Assembly: GCA_037176725.1 (NCBI GenBank)
Contig: JAZBRS010000029.1
Location: 43,720,001-43,784,000, forward strand
DNA from: Posidonia oceanica
Lineage: Eukaryota; Streptophyta; Magnoliopsida; Alismatales; Posidoniaceae
Reading direction: 5' to 3'
DNA length: 64,000 bases
Below, piece by piece: positions 1 to 9,302 of the stretch. The position numbers and the translations under genes were made by a program. Below the pieces are notes generated by a model. The model was not told the origin of the DNA, made no database searches, and saw nothing but the letters and a program-made list of their open reading frames with translations. The first letter of the stretch is position 1, and the number at the start of each line of letters is the position of its first letter.

Positions 1-515
1 GAGCCATGAAGGGCCAAGCCATGGCAGATCACCTTGTGGACTTTCCTTTGCCTGAATACCAGACGCAGTTCCTGGATGATGATATCCTCTTTGCAATGGA
101 AGATTCTGAGGAGAAAGACCCTGAAGACTTAGAGCATTGGCAGTTGTACTTTGATGGCGCTGTTAACAAGAAGGGTCGAGGCATAGGCGCAGTGCTGACC
201 ACACCGCAGGGGCAGATGATTCCCTTTGCAAGGAAGCTGACCTTCAAATGCACTAATAATGAAGCAGAATATGAAGCATGCATTCTGGGATTGAAGGTCG
301 TGCTCGAGCATGAGGTGCAGAAGCTGCATGTGCACAGCGATGCCAAGCTGGTGATTTCCCAAGTGAATGGTGATTGGAGAACAAAGGATCCAAAGTTAGT
401 GCCATATCACAAACACCTGCTGAAGCTGATCGAACAATTTGCAAGCATCCGCTTCTCGTACATGAACAAGGCAAGGAACGCATACGCAGACGCGCTAGCA
501 ACCTTGGCGTCCTAG
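1..515 (+). pseudogene. Second (Tat-type) RNase H domain of E1 pol, 5' part cut by window edge
   Basis: This is the extra RNase H found downstream of the normal RNase H in Tat/Ogre pol polyproteins. It removes RNA from RNA:DNA hybrids during reverse transcription. The acidic core is visible: FDGAVN gives the first Asp, NNEAEYEA the Glu, and VHSDAKL the next Asp. ALATLAS closes the domain. The frame is open from position 6 and stops at TAG 513-515, where the E3 copy has TGG preceded by C, so this is a nonsense change rather than the real end. The protein runs on into the integrase. The E3 homologue at 40571-41100 aligns throughout by eye. Confidence 0.85.
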
Positions 516-1863
516 CTCAGTATACCTGAAGACCGAGCAGTGGATGTATCAGTCACGTGCATGGAGCAGCCTGTGCACTGCATGAGCATAGAGGAGGCAG
601 ACCCAGTGGAAGAGCTGCCTTGGTATTGTGACATCAAAGCCTTCCTAGAGACTGGCAACCACCCGCCCAGCACCTCAGCAGCAGATAGAAGAACTTTGGC
701 ATGTCTGGCGTCGAGGTATGTGTTAGGGGTAGGGCAGCTATACAGAAGGTCATACAGTCAGATGCTCCTGCGCTGCTTGAGCAAGCCAGAGGCCGACACG
801 CTAATGCTCCAAGTTCATGCAGGGACTTGTGGTCTGCATATGAATGGTGTGCTGCTGGCCAAGAAAATCATGTTGCAAGGCTACTTCTAGTCGACCATGG
901 AGGTAGACTGCTGCCAGTTTGTGCGTAGATGCCACAACTACCAAATCCATGGTAATCTTATGCACGCTCCCTCGCAGGAATTGCATAGCATGTCCTTGCC
1001 ATGGCCCTTCTCCACCTGGGGGATTGATGTCATCGGCGCCATACACCCTGCTACATCGAATGGTCATCGCTTCATTCTGGTAGTGATAGACTATTTCACT
1101 AAGTGGGTGGAAGCAGCCTCCTACAAGGCGGTCACAGCTGCGGTGATAGAGAGGTTTATTAGAAATAACATTGTTACCCGATATAGGGTCCCGCATGCAA
1201 TCATCTCTGACAATGGCTCGAACTTTATTGCGAAGAGGATCAAGCAATACTTGCAGAAGCACCAGATCAAGCATCATAGATCCTCGCCATACCGACCGAA
1301 GATGAATGGAGCAGTGGAGTCTGCCAATAAAAACATTGTGAAAATAATGAAGAAGATGGCAGAAACCCACTAGGACTGGCATGACAAGCTCCCGTACGCA
1401 CTCTGGGCGTACAGAACCTCGGTGCGGACCTCGACAGGAGCCACCCCGTATTCGCTGGCGTTTGGCATGGAGGCAGTACTGCCTGTCGAAGTGGAGATCC
1501 CTTCACTACGAATCCTACGAGAAGCAGAGCTAGAAGAAGCAAAATGGGTCGAGGACCGCTGTGCCTAGCTCAACCTGATTGATGAGCATAGATTGCAAGC
1601 AATGCACAATGCTTGCTGCTACCAGAAGTGGATGGCAAGAGCATACCTGAAGAAGGTACAACCCAGGAGCTTCCAGCCAGGTGACCTTGTCTTGCGAGCC
1701 ATCCACCTGCCAGACGGTCGAGGCAAGTTCCGACCCAACTAGCGTGGCCCCTTTGTGGTGAAGCAGGCATTCTTAGGCGGTGCAGCAATTCTTGAGGACA
1801 TGGACCAAACTGGGCAGTCAGAGCCGGTCAATGCATGCTATCTCAAGAAGTACTATCAGTAGA
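516..1863 (+). pseudogene. Integrase of E1 (decayed)
   Basis: Integrase joins the cDNA to target DNA. After a linker, the zinc-finger histidines lie in VHAGTCGLHMNG (about 808-846). The expected CHxC reads CHNY, with Tyr at 939-941. The catalytic triad is present: Asp at 1026-1028 (WGIDVIGAIHP), Asp at 1209-1211 (ISDNGSNF) and Glu at 1317-1319 (NGAVESANKN). The C-terminal part continues to ACYLKKYYQ and the TAG at 1861-1863. The frame is broken by TAG at 888-890, 1371-1373 and near 1566 and 1740. Comparison with E2 and E3 suggests TGG, AAG, CAG and TGG as the respective originals. It is not functional. Confidence 0.88.
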
Positions 1864-3358
1864 CCGACCCCTACCTTGCAGAGCGTTCTCTCCCATCCCG
1901 TCCTTTGCATCCTCTGTTTCCTTGCATATCTTTCTGCATTCCAACCCTGTCCCTTGCATTCTCGCAGTCTCTGCATATATCCTTGCATTCCCATCTCTTT
2001 CAGCATATCTCAAGCAAAAATCAAAAATTCCCAGCAAAAATCATGCATTGCATCTGGTCCGATGTTGAAATCGGATGTGCTTGCCTGCTATGGAAGGAGT
2101 CTACCCTGCCTCACCTGACACTACTTAGGCGTCTTAGCTAGTGAGGGAGTCACCTTTCAAATGAGAACAGGCAAAATAACCAAACCCCTTAGGACTTGCA
2201 CCTCCTGAGGGAGATAAAATGCTAGGGTGTGAGCAAGAATGTGAGCCATATAAGAATATGTTTGAGCATGGGCATAAAAGAAAAGGCAAATAGAAGGCGA
2301 AGGCAGAAGCAGGCCCTAGAGATAGAGGCGTGTAGCATAACCCTATCCCTACGAACTACTTCAGAGATGTTCCACCCTTTCGCACCTGGGAGCCTCAAAT
2401 CCGTCTCAAAACCCAGGCGCCCATTACTTCTAAGCCGGGGATAGTAGAAGCTTGCAAAAAGAAAAGAACAAAAAAAAAAGAGAAAAAGAAAGCAAAAAAA
2501 AAGAAGCAAGGAAAAAAGGAGCAAAGACAAAAGTCAACTCCAGAAAAAGAAAAAAGCAAGCAGCGCAATCTCGTCCCTTTACCTATCTTAGAGAGACTAA
2601 AGTTTGCACCTGGGGAATCCACAAACCCTGCAAAGCCTTTAAACCTAGCAAGGCCTAGCAAGCAGCTCCCCAGCTTCAACTAGGTGCCCATTGCCTCCAA
2701 GTTAGAGACAAGGGAAACCTACATGCCTATGAGGGAGCAAAAAGAGTAGGTGTAGGTCCTTGGGAGTTTGGCCTGGAGCCTGTCCTCACCACCCACCACC
2801 CACGCACTACAAATAATCCTTTCTTGAGTGCCACCAGCAAGTTAAGAGCTTGAGTAGAGTCCAGTGAGCCGGGGACCCCTCTCTTCCTCTACAGCAGGCG
2901 CTAAGCACTCCATATGCTGAAGGCTACAGCATATAAGCAAGAATCATGCATATATCTACAGCATCTATAATAAATCATGCACATAGCCACGCATACCAAG
3001 CATAAACCATGCATGCATGCACAGCATAAGTCATTCCTTCCTTCTATCTTCCTGCTCTGGAAAGCTTGGCTCGGCGTTGAGACAGTACTTCTATCAAGTA
3101 TGAGTCGACCTTCTTCAAGCTGCATCGGTCCAGAGCTCCAACCTACCACTTGCCCCAGCAGAGTTGCCTTTGTCCGAATGTGTTTAATATCAGCACTCTG
3201 AATGTTAACTGCCGAACATGCTAAACTGCTTTGCTAGCCTTGAAATCTGCTTCTTTACCAGCCAGTGGTTACATGCTTATACCTGATCTGATGAGCTGCA
3301 ACTCTGATTACAGGTACCTAAGGTTTCTGCACCAGTAGCCTGCACTTTCTCTCCTACG
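1864..3358 (+). other. Noncoding spacer between integrase and extra ORF, conserved in E1, E2 and E3
   Basis: No convincing gene. Short blocks recur in the same order at 22326-23818 and 42441-43300: a CTTGCCTGCT block near 2080, a GAGGGAG block near 2150, GAGCCATA near 2240, CCCTAGAGATAG near 2310, GTAGGTCCT near 2750, GAGTGCCACCA near 2826, and GCACTCCATATGCTGA near 2905. An A-rich purine tract lies at about 2455-2560 and has a counterpart in E2 but not E3. The last part could be 5' UTR of the downstream ORF. Confidence 0.6.
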
Positions 3359-4561
3359 ATGGGTTATCCTACTCTAGTCACCCCCATGCACTGCTCAAAT
3401 GCCCTACGAGAGTGGGTTGGCAAACTCACTGAACCCGACCGCGAGAAGCTGCGCACGTGAGGTATCCCTTCCAAGCTTCTGAAGGCAGCTGATGTTCAAG
3501 TAAGTCGGCATCTCCTATGTGCTGTAGGAAGGTTCTGGAAGCTAGCGCATCATGTCTTCCGCTTCGGTAGGACAGAGCTGACTCCTACGCTGGAGGAAGT
3601 GCACCGAATCTGCGGCATCTCCAAGATCATGGGACCTCCGGTCTTCATGAGGCGTGATGGGTACACTGCGGTCCTAAGCCAGCTGACTGGGCTCTCTACC
3701 AAAAGCTACCAACAAAGGTTAATCTGCACCAGCAGGCCCACACCCCTGCTTCGCTTAGCCTACTTTGATGTAGTTATGGAAATGCGTGCTGAACTCGGAG
3801 ACGAGGTGTGGCTCCAGGGGTTCGTCACTCGCTTTCTAGGCGAACTGATCTTCACACATGGCAGGATGACAATTGCAATCGAGATTGCTGAGATTGCACT
3901 TGCAATGGTGACCCGGTAGATCGACCTGGAACCAGTCGTCCTTGCAGAAACATACTGCGGGCTGGACCGCGTCGTGCACTGCTGCCGCCAGTTCCACGAC
4001 TGCGGAGTACTTGTGCAGATCTAGCTAGCTGCACAACTGGAGATGGATCTGCTGCACCCTCAAAGGCATGCTATTGAAACATACTGCAGCAGTGGTCATG
4101 CAAGAACTATCAGGAGCGTACCAGAAGAGTACCAGAAGCTGTCTGAGTTGATGGATGATGCAGTAACTTGGCGAATCATCCCGTCAGTAGCTAACCCCTT
4201 CACCGTCTTCTTCGATGCTCGTGACACGCGACTTGTGGTGCTGCCAGGATTCATCGGGGGTGTGGAGTACCACCCTATCCGGGTCATGCGGCAGTTTGGC
4301 TACCGGTAGGGTGCCTTCATTGATAGCACCGTGCCCAGGCTCATGCAGACCTACCCTCTCAGCACAACAGCATCCACAACAGCACTAATAGACCTGATGC
4401 GGCATGGGGTCAGCTCTATAGACATTGCAGCTGTGAAGGGCTCAGGATGTACTTTTGAGTATGTCACTGAGGTGCAGGGACTCTGGTCCCTCAACGAGGT
4501 TCCTCCTAGCGCCCCCCAGTTTCCTGACTCCCGCAAAGCAAAGAAGGCTCGACTTGATTAA
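3359..4561 (+). pseudogene. Extra sense ORF, plant-mobile-domain / DUF7745-like (decayed)
   Basis: An ATG at 3359 opens a frame of about 400 codons ending in TAA at 4559-4561, interrupted by TGA 3458-3460, TAG 3917-3919, TAG 4022-4024 and TAG 4307-4309. It is clearly homologous to E2 23819-25021 and to the antisense gene in E3. Recognisable stretches include TPTLEEVHRI, MRRDGYTAVLSQLTG, LWLQGFVTRFLGELIF-like sequence and PFTVFFDARD. There are no RT, integrase or gag motifs. I read it as a carried plant protein of the plant-mobile-domain / DUF7745 group; that family name is from memory of similar plant sequences. The copy is intronless where the antisense copy has an intron. Function in the element is unknown. 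Confidence 0.6.
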
Positions 4562-5019
4562 GGCATCTGTGCAGTTGTTTGTATAGCCCTTTTGAATCAT
4601 GTTGTATCTTTTGGCCTACTAGAGGCGTGTAACTAGAGATTCACTCAATACAAAGATGTTTCACGCCATTTGTTTGTGTTGCATGCCTTGCCTATTGCAT
4701 ATCTCCTCCCGCCAGGATGTTGCAGGACTTGCATCAAGCACCCCAGAGCATTAGCCCATGTAAGTAGCCTAAAGCAGCCCCGCAAGAGATCCAGAGCAGT
4801 TCCCTCTGCAAGCACCATGCCAATAGCCTCAGCAGGGAGTTGCAACAAAGCTCCCCCTGCAGCCAACATGCGCGCAAGAACCTCTGCAGACCCATGCATC
4901 GCCACGACCGCCTTCGTCTGGTTCGCTCTGGGCTGGCATCCCTAACTGCTCGTTTGGCAAACACGTTAGTTTCATCTGCATTTTTTCTTACTTTTGATAC
5001 TAGGAGCGCTCCGGCTGTC
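4562..5019 (+). other. 3' UTR after the extra ORF with one GGGCTGG module
   Basis: No gene. AATACAAAG near 4648 may be remains of the carried gene's polyadenylation region, since E2 has ATCAATGAAAAA at the matching place. A GGGCTGGCATCCC module with CTAACTGCTCG follows at 4930-4952. The same module recurs in E2, E3 and E6. Confidence 0.5.
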
Positions 5020-5055
5020 CCTTGGTATCATCCCTGATACCAGGGGCATCTTTTT
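5020..5055 (+). other. Hairpin followed by GGGGCATCTTTTT
   Basis: TGGTATCA (5023-5030), a 4-nt loop, then TGATACCA (5035-5042) forms a perfect 8-bp stem, extendable through a G:U pair. GGGGCATC and a T run follow at once. The same arrangement is in E2 (25505-25540) and twice in E3 (about 51755-51790 and 51908-51947). Confidence 0.6.
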
Positions 5056-5094
5056 AGCTGCTCTCTGGTATCGCTCCCTCTCCGCTTTCCTTCT

Positions 5095-6222
5095 TTTGCG
5101 TGACTCCACTCTGTGCGGACGAAGTCCTGCCTGCTTGCTTCCTCGGGCAAGGACAAGCCTTTTTCCTTTCTTGCTTGCTTCCTTGGGTGAGGACAAGCCT
5201 TTTTTCTTTTCGCGTGACTCCGTTCCGTGCAGACAAAGTCCCGCTCACTTGCTTCCTCGGGCAAGGACAAGCCTCTTTCTTCTTCCCTTCCTGCTTGTTT
5301 CCTTGGGCGAGGACAAGCCTTTTTTTTTCTTTCTTTTTCGCGTGACTCCACTCCGTGCAGACGGAGTCCCTCCTGCTCGTTTCCTCAGGCGAGGACAAGC
5401 CCTGCTTGGCTCTGTGCGGATAGAGCCCCTGTCTGTGTCCTTGTGTGAGGATCAGACCCGCTTGCTTCCTCAGGCGAGGACAAGCCATGCGAACTCCGCG
5501 TTGATGGAGTTTCCCTGTTTCCTCGGGCGAGGATCAGGCCCACTTATTCCTCGACCGAGGATAAGCGTATGTACACCCTACTTGCTTCCTCGGGCGAGGA
5601 CAAGCTCTTCTCGGACCCCGTATGCTCGGAGTCCTTCCCTGTATCCTCGTGCGAGGATTAGCCCTTGCGTGGCTTCGCTCTGTGCGAACGATGCCTACGC
5701 TTGCCCTCCTCCTTTCATTTCCTGCTTGCTTCCTCTGGCGAGGACAAGTCTATTTCCTTTCTTGCTTGCTTCCTCAGGCGAGGACAAGCCTTTTTTCTTT
5801 TCGCGTGACTCCGCTCCATGCAGATGAAGTCCCGCTCGCTTACTTCCTCAAGCGAGGACAAGCCTCTTTCTTCTTCCACTCCTGCTTGTTTCCTCGGGCG
5901 AGGACAAGCCTTTTTCCTTTTTGTGTGACTCCGCTCCGTGTAGACGGGATCCCGCTTGCTTGCTTCCTCGGGTGAGGACAAGCCTCTTTCTTCTTCCCCT
6001 CCCGCTTGTTTCCTCGGCCCCCTGGGTGACTTCACTCTGTGCGGACGAAGTCCCCTATCTGTTTCCTCGGGCGAGGATCAGACTGCTGCTTGCTTCCTCG
6101 GGCGAGGACAAGCCCCCTTCGGATTCCATCCGTGCAGAATCCCCCGCTTGCTTCCTCGGGCGAGGACAAGCCTTTGCCGTCTCCATCCGCACGGAGACCG
6201 TGCTTGCTTCCTCAGGCGAGGA
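5095..6222 (+). repeat. Irregular tandem array (units about 110-130 bp) in E1 3' UTR
   Basis: GCGTGACTCC recurs at 5098, 5212 and 5340 and again near 5804 and 5922. Each unit carries one or two copies of a TCCTCG-NN-CGAGGA or degraded palindrome followed by CAAGC. Tandem arrays just upstream of the PPT are a known trait of Ogre/Tat elements. Confidence 0.8.
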
Positions 6223-7520
6223 CAAGCTCTTCTTGGACACCGTATGCTCGAAGTCCTGCCCTGTATCCTCGTGCGAGGATCAGTCCATGCATGGCTTCGC
6301 TCCGTGCGGACGATGCCCACGCTTGCCTACCCCCTTTCTTTTCTTGCTTGCTTCCTCGAGCGAGGACAAGCTCCTCTCGGACCCCGTATGCTCGAAGTCC
6401 TGCCCTATATCCTCGTGCGAGGATCAGCCCTTGCATGGCTTCGCTCTGTGCAGACGATGCCCACGCTTGCCTGCCCCCTTTCTTTTCTTACTTGCTTCCT
6501 CTAGTGAGGACAAGCTCTTCTCGGACCCCATATGCTTGGAGTACTGCCCTGTATCCTTGTGCGAGGATCAGCCCTTGCTTGGCTTCACTCCGTGCGGACG
6601 ATGCCCACACTTGCCTACCCCCTTTCTTTTCTTGCTTGCTTCTTCGAGCGAGGACAAGCTCTTCTCGGACCCCGTATGCTCGGAGTCCTGCCCTGTATCC
6701 TCGTGGGAGGATTAGCCCTTGCGTGGCCTCGCTCCGTGCGGACGATGCCCACTCTTGCCTACCCCCTTTCTTTTCTTGCTTGCTTCCTCGGGCGAGGACA
6801 AGCTCTTCTCGGACCCCGTATGCTCAGAGTCCTGCCTTGTATCCTCGTGCGAGGATCAGCCCTTGCGTGGCTTCGCTCCATGCGAACGATGCCTACGTTT
6901 GCCTACCCCCTTTCTTTTCTTGCTTGCTTCCTCAGGTGAGGACAAGCTCTTCTCGAACCGCGTATGCTCGGAGTCCTGCCCTGTATCCTTGTGCGAGGAT
7001 CAGCCCTTGCGTGGCTTCACTCCGTGCGGACGATGGCCACGCTTGCCTACCCCCTTTCTTTTCTTGCTTGCTTCCTCAAGCAAGGACAAGCTCTTCTTGG
7101 ACCCCGTATGCTCGGAGTCCTGCCTTGTATCCTCGTGCGAGGATCAGCCCTTGCGTGGCTTCGTTCCGTGCGAATGATGCCCACGCTTGCCTATCCCCTT
7201 TCTTTTCTTGCTTGCTTCCTCAGGCGAGGACAAGCTCTTCTCGGACCCCGTATGCTCGGAGTCCTGCCCTGTATCCTCGTGCGAGGATCAGCCCTTGCAT
7301 GGCCTTGCACCATGCGGACGATGCCCACGCTTGCCTGCCCCCTTTCTTTTCTTGCTTGCTTCCTCGAGCGAGGACAAGCTCTTCTCGGACCCCATATGCT
7401 CATAGTCCTGCCCTGTATCCTCTTGCGAGGATCAATCCTTGAGTGGCTTCGCTCCATGCGGACGATGCCCATGCTTGCCTTCCCCTTTTCTCTTTCTTGC
7501 TTGTTTCCTCGGGCGAGGAC
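6223..7520 (+). repeat. Exact 144-bp tandem array, nine consecutive units
   Basis: The word CAAGCT marks unit starts at 6223, 6367, 6511, 6655, 6799, 6943, 7087, 7231 and 7375, each 144 bp apart; the next (7520) is 145 bp on. Each unit holds two palindromes, TCCTCG-NN-CGAGGA followed by CAAGCTC, and CCTCGTGCGAGG followed by ATCAG. Because 144 is a multiple of three and the unit lacks stops in several frames, long open frames run through it. I regard these as by-products, not genes. Confidence 0.93.
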
Positions 7521-7936
7521 AAGCTACTTTTGTTTCCCCTATGGGCTGGCAGCCCTAACTGCTCGATTGACAGCCATCCAATTGTGTACCCCTTTTGCTT
7601 GTTGGGCTAGCAGCCCTAGCTGCTTGGATACCATGCCCGTCAGTCTTGTCAGGTGCCCCTTTTTTGGGCTCGGACTAATCGCCGAACCCGTGCATTGCAT
7701 TGCAGCTTTCTTTGCATCCCTTCTGCATCAGCACCGCATTCTTTTACTAATAGCATTGCATGGTAAATAGCTGCATCGGCATGCATTGCATCCGCACTAG
7801 CACGCATTGCATTAGCTTCAGCATTTGCATCTGCATTGTGGCTCTGAGTCATGATTTCTGGTGCATCCACCGGGTGAATGACTCATGCCAACAGTGATTT
7901 GCACTCCTGCTGGTGTCAGGTAGGGTGTCTTGTCTA
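7521..7936 (+). other. E1 pre-PPT region: GGGCTGGCAGCCC modules, GCAT-rich stretch, conserved block
   Basis: GGGCTGGCAGCCC-type modules lie at 7543-7565 and 7604-7626. A GCATT-rich low-complexity stretch spans about 7690-7850. A GGTGCATCCACC block follows near 7860, matching E2 (near 27851) and E3 (near 52311). No gene. Confidence 0.6.
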
Positions 7937-7985
7937 CCTTGAGCAGTGGTCTCGCTATGCTTGACCTCGCACAGGGAGGGGCATC
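7937..7985 (+). other. Polypurine tract of E1 with upstream stem-loop and CATC spacer
   Basis: The PPT is AGGGAGGGG at 7973-7981, the expected plus-strand primer. It is followed by CATC and then the LTR at 7986. CCTTGAGC (7937-7944) and GCACAGGG (7969-7976) form a weakened version of the 8-bp stem that is perfect in E2 and E3. Confidence 0.8.
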
Positions 7986-9302
7986 TGTAGACACCCCATT
8001 CTGACAGCCTGGAAGTTGGTTGTTTTCTCTTGCAGGCTTGTGTGGACTCTAGAATGGCACTCTTTTCTCCTAACCCATTTCCAAGCCTAAAACCTTACCC
8101 AAACCCCCAAAACCCTAATCCAAGCCTTTTTGCACATTTTTAAACCTCTTTCAGGCCCAAGCCCAAGCCCATTTATAGCTTTTGCCTCCTGGGTGTGTTG
8201 TACGCTCGAATAGGCAGCGTCCAACGTTGGACGTGCCCTGTGCTAGCGTCCAATGTTGGTCGCCTCATGCTCCAGTGTCCAAGGGCTCGGTTGCAGCAGC
8301 AGCTGTTCTGCCCCCTCCAGCTCACCTCCCGTCCAATCCATCACCCCCCCGCACTTACTACCTGTCCCCTCTTGCCCTCCAGGTCATCCACTACTTTCCA
8401 AGGCTGAGTTACTACCCTTGCAACCCATCATTTCCATCTCAGCCCAAATTCCGCTCTCTCCACCCTCACAACCTCCGGCCGCCTGTGTCAGCCACCACCG
8501 CGACCTCGCCAGCCATCTGACACATCCCTGCCACACTCCTGACATTCCTCGAGCACTCCATACACCCAGAAGCCCTGACACCACCTGCAAACGCCTGCAA
8601 TTCCCCTGCCAAAGCCGCTGCCGCACATGAACCCAGGCCCATTTTGCAACAAAACAGCCTCCTTCCCCCTTTGCCAGCAGTCACCACACGAAGCCAAGAG
8701 GGAATTCGACGATTCCAGAGCACAGACGAAGTATCCATCTCCATCATCGACCATTTGCCGCCCTCTCCGGTGCTTCCAGTAGCCTGCGCGACCTCGCCGG
8801 AGTAGCCTTTGTCGCAACTTTCGCAGCGCCGGCGACGAAGGTGGAACCACCGTTTCAGGCTGCCAAAAGGTTGGTTTCCGTTCCCTTAGGCTCATGCATG
8901 CTAGTGTGAATGTTTTCCCATGCTTTCCATGCACTTTGGCACAGCACACACCCCTCCATCGCTTGGTTTTCCAGCGATGAGGAGGAGGAGGTGGGTGGAG
9001 CTTTCCACCCGCCTATTCTTGGCACCAAGCATACCACCATGCTTGTTGTCATCCACTCTTGCTTATTAGCAAGTTCTCTTGAAGTTTTCAATTGATTTGG
9101 CGGCCTCGCTTGACTGAAGCGAAGTTCAGTGTGTTGGACGCCCAAGCTGGTGTGTCCAACGTTGGACGCAGCAAAGGCCAGTGTCCAACACCCTGTTTTA
9201 CTTTGCTCTTGTTCTAATGCTTGCCATGCCTTGCTATTGCTTGTTATTTTGAAAATCCATGCTACATGCCTTCTTTATGCGTTTCTAGATGCTATACCAT
9301 GC
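7986..9302 (+). repeat. 3' LTR of E1, first part (LTR-A)
   Basis: Begins TGTAGACACCCC directly after the PPT and spacer. It contains CCAACGTTGG palindromes at 8221-8230 and 9156-9165 and a variant near 8250, each flanked by GTTGGACGC/GCGTCCAAC-type arms. It is broken at 9302 by E2. The apparent ORFs at 8182-9145 are not credible genes. Confidence 0.85.
9298..9302 (+). repeat. Target site duplication of E2, left copy (CATGC)
   Basis: CATGC immediately precedes the 5' LTR of E2 and is repeated at 33599-33603 after its 3' LTR. Five bases is the usual Ty3/gypsy length. Confidence 0.93.

Noticed and set aside
5023..5055. Hairpin plus T run as a bacterial-type terminator
   Set aside because: The sequence is plant nuclear; the resemblance is formal only, so it is listed as a conserved hairpin of unknown role.
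6039..7442. 467-codon open frame and other long frames across 5095-7520
   Set aside because: They run through the 144-bp array, exist in several frames at once, and show only the repeat, with no domain or start context.
6223..7520. Regular spacing reminiscent of a CRISPR array
   Set aside because: Units are adjacent and alike over their whole length, with no unique spacers, and the context is a plant retrotransposon.
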